DNA of 25,545 nucleotides, from IMG/VR virus record IMGVR_UViG_3300048590_000235, positions 1 through 25,545 of that record. The stretch is one strand, 5' to 3'. Below are positions 20,961-25,545 of this stretch, one piece after another. The notes beneath the pieces were generated by a model that saw only the letters and a program-made list of their open reading frames with translations, searched no databases and was not told where the DNA came from. This DNA comes from a virus. The position numbers were made by a program, and so were the translations under genes. The first letter of the stretch is position 1. The number at the start of each line of letters is the position of its first letter.

Positions 20961-21920
20961 ATGAAGCGTCGCAACCAAAAAGGCCCGCGCTTTCCCCGCC
21001 TCGACTCGAACGAAAGCATCTTCTTTGCCCGCGAGTTGGAGACGATCAAGTCGCGCTCCTACGATGTGCGGTATCCAACTCTTCGTCAGCGTGAAGTTAT
21101 CCCTCTCAGTTTCGAGGGTGATCCCGCTGCGCAGACCATCACCTACTCACAGTATGATCAGGTGGGCATGGCAGCGATCGTCGCGGATTACGCGACCGAT
21201 TTCCGCAATGTCGAGATCAGCGGCAAGCAGTTCACTGCGCCCGTAAAGTCTCTTGGTGCTTCGTTCCAATACAGCATCATGGAGATCCGCAGCGCGGCCA
21301 AGACCGGCAAGCCTTTGACCCAATCGAAGGCCAATGCCGCTCGCCGTGCGATCATGCAGCTTGAGCGCGACATCGCATTCTGGGGTGATAGTGCTTCCGG
21401 CCTTCAAGGCTGGCTGACGAACACAAACATCCCTGATGTGACCCTGGCTCATGGCGCATGGCTTGATGATGCGCAGACCAACGCGAACATTCTCGCGGAT
21501 CTGAACAACCTCGCCAACTCTGTGATCGACACCTCCAAGTCGGTCGAAGTTCCCAACACGATGCTCCTGCCGATCGCCTATTACACCAAGCTGGCAACAA
21601 CGCCTCGCTCGGATGGCTCGGACATGACCATCCTCAACTACTTCCTGGAGAACACCCCGTTCATCGAGTCGGTGGATTGGCTTGCAGAACTTGCAGCAGC
21701 CAACTCCGGCGGCAACCTCTCAGACGATACCGCTATCGTCTATGACCGCAACCCAGAGAAGTTCACCCTGGAGATCCCCCAGGAGTTTGAAACATTCGCC
21801 CCCGAGCTGCGCGGCATGGCCTACAAGGTTGCTGTGCATGAGCGTTGCGGCGGTGTGATCATCCCTTATCCTTTGTCGCAGGCAATGACCGACGACATCG
21901 GCGGAAACGTTTCGAGCTAA
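20961..21920 (+). CDS. Major capsid protein, DUF2184 family (319 aa)
   Basis: This protein forms the icosahedral shell. It resembles the DUF2184 type of HK97-fold capsid: an N-terminal arm with LETIKSRSYDVRYPTLRQRE, then YATDFRNVEISGKQF, SIMEIRSAAKTGKPL, and ARRAIMQLERDIAFWG. The second half has MLLPIAYYTKLATTP and a final AVHERCGGVIIPYP. ATG 20961 has AAGGAG about 10 nt upstream. Length is typical, and the 84-nt gap before it holds no other feature that I can see. Confidence 0.88.
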   Translation: MKRRNQKGPRFPRLDSNESIFFARELETIKSRSYDVRYPTLRQREVIPLSFEGDPAAQTITYSQYDQVGMAAIVADYATDFRNVEISGKQFTAPVKSLGASFQYSIMEIRSAAKTGKPLTQSKANAARRAIMQLERDIAFWGDSASGLQGWLTNTNIPDVTLAHGAWLDDAQTNANILADLNNLANSVIDTSKSVEVPNTMLLPIAYYTKLATTPRSDGSDMTILNYFLENTPFIESVDWLAELAAANSGGNLSDDTAIVYDRNPEKFTLEIPQEFETFAPELRGMAYKVAVHERCGGVIIPYPLSQAMTDDIGGNVSS

Positions 21921-21969
21921 TTGTTCCCCGGAAAAAACCCCAGTTAACCCCAAACGAATGGAGTGTTGA

Positions 21970-22407
21970 ATGCTGATCAAAAACAATCGGGAAAGGGTTC
22001 TTAGAGTCTTTGAACCTTCTGGACGTGGCTTTATCCTCGTGCCCGGTGTGAATCAACTTGATGCAAGGACGTGGGAATATCTCAAGACCAATCGCAACTT
22101 TGCGAAGGATGTTGAGCGCGAACACGTCACGGTTTTGACAGAGGAGGAGCCGTCATCGAAGTCCTCTCAGATCAGCGTCTTCCGCAATGTGCGGGAGGCT
22201 TTCGATATTATCCGGGCAACGTTTGACGTTGCTCTTTTGAATAGCTGGAAGGTCGGCGAGGAGCGGGGCACGATCATCAAAGCCATTGATGAACAGCTCG
22301 CCAAACTCGAACGCAACAAGCAAAAGGCTTTGGCGAAAGCCAAGGCCATAGCTGATGGCGCGACCGATGAAGGCGATGGAAGCGAAGACGAGAACATGGA
22401 CGAGTGA
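21970..22407 (+). CDS. Head-tail region hypothetical protein (145 aa)
   Basis: The gene follows the capsid gene and precedes a DUF4054 connector, so a role in head completion is likely by position. ATG 21970 has TGGAG about 8 nt upstream. The N-terminal half is beta-like (LRVFEPSGRGFILVPGVNQL) and the middle is helical. The end is a basic helix followed by an acidic tail (DEGDGSEDENMDE). No family is recognised; the acidic tail is frequent in phage head-assembly proteins. Confidence 0.65.
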   Translation: MLIKNNRERVLRVFEPSGRGFILVPGVNQLDARTWEYLKTNRNFAKDVEREHVTVLTEEEPSSKSSQISVFRNVREAFDIIRATFDVALLNSWKVGEERGTIIKAIDEQLAKLERNKQKALAKAKAIADGATDEGDGSEDENMDE

Positions 22408-22415
22408 GGTGAGCC

Positions 22416-22769
22416 ATGGCTGATAGTGTGGCGGCAACAGTCCGCATCATAGCCCCCGAGCTTAAGGACAGACCGACGAGCGAGTTTGAGGTGTTTCAAT
22501 CCCTCGCGGAAGTCTGGCTGGACGAGGATGTCTGGGGAGCGAAGTTCACAGTCGGGCTTGCCTACCTTGTGGCCCATCTGATGACGCTCTCAATCTCCCG
22601 AGGCGGCGAGATCGCGGGTCCGCTCACATCAGAAACCGTGGGCGCAACCTCAGCGTCTTATGGAACCTCTGGCCTCACTGAAGAGGAAATGGGAACGACA
22701 GGCTATGGGCAGATGTTTGTGAGTCTGCGCAGGGGCATTGTCTACTCTCCTCTGGTCGGGGGTCAGTGA
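22416..22769 (+). CDS. DUF4054 head-tail connector (117 aa)
   Basis: DUF4054 proteins form a ring beneath the portal. The visible signatures are VRIIAPEL at the start, the helix GLAYLVAHLMTLSIS, a SETVGATSASYG segment and TTGYGQMFVSLRRG near the end. Order and length fit the family. The gene starts 8 nt after the previous stop and is followed with a TGATG overlap. Confidence 0.82.
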   Translation: MADSVAATVRIIAPELKDRPTSEFEVFQSLAEVWLDEDVWGAKFTVGLAYLVAHLMTLSISRGGEIAGPLTSETVGATSASYGTSGLTEEEMGTTGYGQMFVSLRRGIVYSPLVGGQ

Positions 22770-23341
22770 TGGCTCGATTGCTTTCTGATGAGGAGATCCA
22801 ACGGCTGATGTCTGGCAAAGGTTTCACGACCAAAGTCAAAGGCAGCAAGGGCTTCGATGTGAAAGCAGTCAACAAGTTCATGGATGATGTTGGCCACGGG
22901 GTGACTCTGACCGTTGGCATACATGAGGACGCGGGAGAGAATTCGGGAACCACGATCGCGCAGATAGCATCGTGGCAGGAGTTCGGCGTCAAGACCAAAG
23001 CGACCACCGTTGATGGCTCGCCCTGGCGAATTCCCCCGCGCCCCTTCATGCGTCCGGTTATCGACTCACAAGGACCCAAGGCTGAGAAGATGTTGGCAGC
23101 TGAGATCGAGAAGATCTTTCAGGGCAAGAAGAAAGCAAACATCCTGACCGCTCTTGGGAGAGTCGGCGCTTTCCTGGCTGGCGCCATCCAAAGGAAGATA
23201 ACGACACTCAAGAGGCCACCCAATGCGCCATCGACGATCAAGAAGAAGGGATCGAGCAATCCACTGATCGACACCGGAGCTATGCGGCAGGCGGTAGGTT
23301 TCAAAGTCACACAAGGTCAGGGCGAGGAGAACAAGGAATGA
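22769..23341 (+). CDS. Tail-completion/neck-type hypothetical (190 aa)
   Basis: ATG 22769 is chosen: it overlaps the previous stop by one base, while the GTG at 22766 is an alternative. The protein shows TVGIHEDAG, IASWQEFG, IPPRPFMRPVI and PLIDTGAMRQAV. Together these resemble a group of neck and HK97 gp10-like proteins that lie between connector and tail genes. A role in joining head and tail is inferred from that pattern and from position. A basic KRKITTLKRPPNAP-like stretch is also present (residues near 150). Confidence 0.68.
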   Translation: MARLLSDEEIQRLMSGKGFTTKVKGSKGFDVKAVNKFMDDVGHGVTLTVGIHEDAGENSGTTIAQIASWQEFGVKTKATTVDGSPWRIPPRPFMRPVIDSQGPKAEKMLAAEIEKIFQGKKKANILTALGRVGAFLAGAIQRKITTLKRPPNAPSTIKKKGSSNPLIDTGAMRQAVGFKVTQGQGEENKE

Positions 23342-23718
23342 GCGTTGCCGGAATGATCAGACGCGCCGCTCGCAGAGGCGGCAACAGAAAGATCACCCTG
23401 ACCCGATACAGCCCTGGCTCATTCCGAGGCGGGGTTTTCCAACCGGGCGGCGTCGAGTTCAGACGCGAGATCGAAGCCTCGGTCCAGCCGTTGACGCAAG
23501 ACAAGGTGGAGATCACCGTCAACGATCTCGCCCGCATGTCGAGCTATGTGATGATCCTGACCACAGAGCGGCTGGTCGCAGCTGACAAGACTCTCGGGCA
23601 GAACGCCGACGAGCTGAACATAGACGGGGAGCTATTCATTATCGAGTCGGTCGACAACTTCCGATTCCGCCACCTGCAACACTTTGAAGCCGTAGCCTCA
23701 AGAAAGGCGGTTAGATGA
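23338..23718 (+). CDS. Head-closure-type protein (126 aa)
   Basis: The start at ATG 23338 is in an ATGA overlap. The N-terminus is basic (MIRRAARRGGNRKITLTRYS), followed by a beta-rich body (EIEASVQPLTQDKVEITVND, then ELNIDGELFIIESVDNFR). A compact beta-barrel after a basic arm fits head-closure (stopper) proteins of contractile phages. Gene order supports that role. No single diagnostic motif is visible. Confidence 0.65.
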   Translation: MSVAGMIRRAARRGGNRKITLTRYSPGSFRGGVFQPGGVEFRREIEASVQPLTQDKVEITVNDLARMSSYVMILTTERLVAADKTLGQNADELNIDGELFIIESVDNFRFRHLQHFEAVASRKAVR

Positions 23719-24326
23719 GTGCAGTCATACAATCAATTATTAGACGCCGAATGGATGAAGTCAGGGCCGGTATTCGCTCCTGGCTTATGGCGTGTATGCC
23801 TCCTGGTGTCCCTGTGGTCGATGAAAACCAGTACAAGCCAGAGCCGAAGGGGCCGTATGTATCATTTGGTTTCGTCGGCGGGCTCGTCAAACTTGGCCGC
23901 GCAGATTCCTTCCCCTACGACAAAGCTATCAACGCTTTCAAGGTTAGAATGCATCGACAAGCCACGCTTACGATCAATGCTTTCGGAAAGCCATACACCG
24001 ATCTCTATTCAGACCTCTATCGCGCGACGGACATCCTGAGCGGGGTCCAGGCTTGCATCGACGAGCCCACGGCATACGCGCATCTCCAGTCGCGTGGCAT
24101 TGCGATCTGGGGTGACAGCTCTGTCCAGGATCGAACAGAGCTGGAAGATAACGTCTACTACCCTCGCGCCACGCTCGATCTCATACTTGGCGTTTCAATC
24201 GAGGCGACAATCGACCCAGGCTATATCGAAACCGTCAGAGTCACAGGCCGCCTGGACGCTGATTTCGATGGTTCTTTTGAGAAGGAAATAGGTCCATTCA
24301 CCATTGAATTGGAGGACGAGGAATGA
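23715..24326 (+). CDS. Neck/tail terminator protein (203 aa)
   Basis: The protein resembles the phage neck terminator family (LIC_12616/gp12-like): NQYKPEPKGPYVSFGF near residue 40, then QATLTINAFG, a YSDLYRATDIL helix, GIAIWGDSSVQDRTEL, and YPRATLDLIL. It would cap the tail tube and meet the neck. Both ends make ATGA overlaps. Position directly before the sheath gene fits the role. Confidence 0.72.
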   Translation: MSAVIQSIIRRRMDEVRAGIRSWLMACMPPGVPVVDENQYKPEPKGPYVSFGFVGGLVKLGRADSFPYDKAINAFKVRMHRQATLTINAFGKPYTDLYSDLYRATDILSGVQACIDEPTAYAHLQSRGIAIWGDSSVQDRTELEDNVYYPRATLDLILGVSIEATIDPGYIETVRVTGRLDADFDGSFEKEIGPFTIELEDEE

Positions 24327-25354
24327 GTTTGAATGACATCATAGACATCGTGATCACGCGCCAGCCTGTGGTGCCCACCGCCGAAGGGTTTGGGTATGCG
24401 AACTTTGTTTCGCCGCTCTCGACCTTCACGCCGCGCATCAAGAGCTACGCGAGCATCCAGGAGGTCGAGGCAGACGTGCAGGTCGGCTCTGATGCGCTCG
24501 ACTTCGCCGGTCGATACTTCGGCCAGGCCGTGCGCCCGCAGAGACTTTTCGTCACAAAGAAAGGTGGCGGAGATACCTACGTGCAGGCTCTGACAGCCGC
24601 CGAGGAAGCCGGGTCAACGACAGACTGGTATGGCGTTGCGGTTGATTCAGACAGCGATGCAGACATCCTGGCTGTCGCAGCATGGGCTGAGGCTCGGGTG
24701 AAGATCTTCGGCGCGAAGACCGCTGATGCCGGGGTCTATGATCCCGATGACGAGTACAACATTCTGAGCGTCCTCAAGGATCTCGGCTATGACCGGACGT
24801 TCCTGTTCTACCACCACGAGTCGGCAACAGAGAATGTCGAAGGCGCTCCCTTTGGCCTCCAGCTGCCGAAGAACCCGGGATCGAGCAACTGGGCATACAA
24901 ACGCTTCTCGGGCGTTTCGTCGAGCCCTCTGAATTCCACGCAGCGGACTCAGATCCTCGATCGCTATGGAAACTGCTACACCAACCGGAACAACTTCAAC
25001 GTCTTTGAAAATGGCCGGATGGTTTCGGGCGAGTGGATTGATGTGATTCAGGGGATCGACTGGCTGCATTATCGGATGCAGAACAACATCTGGACCGCGC
25101 TCGTCAGCAACGAGAAGATCCCATACACCGATGATGGCATCTCAATCATCCTGAACCAGATCCGCGAAGCCCTTCGCACATCTCAGATCCGTGGCATCAT
25201 TGCCTCTGCTCCCGAGTTCGAGATCTCGGCACCTCTGGCGTCTGAAGTCTCTGCCAATGACAAGGGCGCTCGCTTGCTCCCTGACATCACCTTCCAGGCG
25301 ACTCTGTCGGGTGCAATCAACAAGACACAGATACGTGGCCGTATCCTGATCTAA
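24323..25354 (+). CDS. Tail sheath protein, DUF3383 (343 aa)
   Basis: DUF3383 proteins form the contractile sheath. The product begins SLNDIIDIVITRQPV and has FVSPLSTFTPRIKSYAS, and VGSDALDFAGRYFGQ. ENGRMVSGEWIDVIQGIDWL then follows, with a final LPDITFQATLSGAINKTQI. These match the family in order. It shows that the phage is a myovirus-type (contractile) phage. The start overlaps the previous stop, and the tail tube gene follows after 28 nt. Confidence 0.9.
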   Translation: MSLNDIIDIVITRQPVVPTAEGFGYANFVSPLSTFTPRIKSYASIQEVEADVQVGSDALDFAGRYFGQAVRPQRLFVTKKGGGDTYVQALTAAEEAGSTTDWYGVAVDSDSDADILAVAAWAEARVKIFGAKTADAGVYDPDDEYNILSVLKDLGYDRTFLFYHHESATENVEGAPFGLQLPKNPGSSNWAYKRFSGVSSSPLNSTQRTQILDRYGNCYTNRNNFNVFENGRMVSGEWIDVIQGIDWLHYRMQNNIWTALVSNEKIPYTDDGISIILNQIREALRTSQIRGIIASAPEFEISAPLASEVSANDKGARLLPDITFQATLSGAINKTQIRGRILI

Positions 25355-25382
25355 CCCTCCAACGTGATAGGAGCAAGAAGCA

Positions 25383-25545
25383 ATGTTGAGAAGCTATGAC
25401 CCCAAGGCCGTTTCCATAATGGTCGGCACGCATATCGTGTCTGAGTATGAGGATGGAACTTTCATCAACGTGGAACGGAACAACGACACATGGGCGATCA
25501 AGAAAGGTGCATCGGGCGAGACGGCTCGCGCGAAAAGCAATGATC
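25383..25545 (+). CDS. Tail tube protein, DUF3277, partial (C-terminus beyond window)
   Basis: An open frame from ATG 25383 runs off the right edge after 54 codons. Its start (SYDPKAVSIMVGTHIVSEYE, then DGTFINVERNNDTW and KKGASGETARAK) matches the N-terminus of DUF3277 tail tube proteins, which always follow DUF3383 sheaths. GGAG lies about 10-12 nt upstream. The visible part looks intact. Confidence 0.82.
   Translation, partial: MLRSYDPKAVSIMVGTHIVSEYEDGTFINVERNNDTWAIKKGASGETARAKSND

Noticed and set aside
24647-25069. Leftward frame opposite the tail sheath gene
   Set aside because: It is antisense to a well-matched DUF3383 sheath gene and lacks start signals.
1-25545. CRISPR array, tRNA genes, insertion sequences
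   Set aside because: No regularly spaced repeats, cloverleaf structures or transposase genes were seen on either strand.

Overview
This window is a segment of a contractile-tailed double-stranded DNA phage (class Caudoviricetes) or a prophage of that kind. No host gene is visible. Gene density, repeated ATGA start/stop overlaps, strong AAGGAG-type ribosome sites and mid-range GC fit a phage of a Gram-negative host, probably a proteobacterium. The host cannot be read from the sequence.

Layout. (1) 1-1840, leftward: small accessory genes, several with zinc-ribbon cysteine pairs, most joined by ATGA overlaps. (2) 1841-2850: about 1 kb without a convincing gene, holding tandem 12-bp repeats, a GC-rich inverted repeat and a possible rightward promoter. 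(3) 2851-5328, rightward: a tightly packed operon of small proteins of mostly unknown function. (4) 5329-5511: a convergent junction with hairpins. (5) 5512-10786, leftward: an early-type operon with a RecT annealing protein, a Gp157-like protein, unknown proteins and three genes under 60 codons. Two intrinsic terminators lie directly in front of ribosome sites inside this operon. (6) 10787-10978: the divergent control region. (7) 10979-14753, rightward: a ParB-like protein, then dpdA-queC-queD-queE-folE. This is a compact set for making 7-cyano-7-deazaguanine (preQ0) from GTP and exchanging it into DNA. (8) 14767-25545, rightward: small and large terminase, portal, MuF-like protein, DUF2213 protease with a nested scaffold start, cement protein, capsid, neck proteins, tail sheath (DUF3383) and the start of the tail tube (DUF3277).

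How it works together. FolE makes dihydroneopterin triphosphate from GTP. QueD converts it to 6-carboxy-tetrahydropterin, QueE to 7-carboxy-7-deazaguanine, and QueC to preQ0. DpdA, a tRNA-guanine transglycosylase relative, would then swap guanine for preQ0 in DNA. No QueF, Gat-QueC or ArcS is seen here, so unmodified preQ0 is the simplest predicted base, which would protect the phage genome from host restriction. The cassette runs straight into the terminase genes, so modification and packaging probably share late transcription.

The points most worth a second look are the modification cassette and its ParB-like leader gene, a lambda C/Nu3-like nested scaffold start, a 224-nt recT overlap, two further in-frame dual-start genes, terminators placed against ribosome sites, and a marked local excess of GATC.
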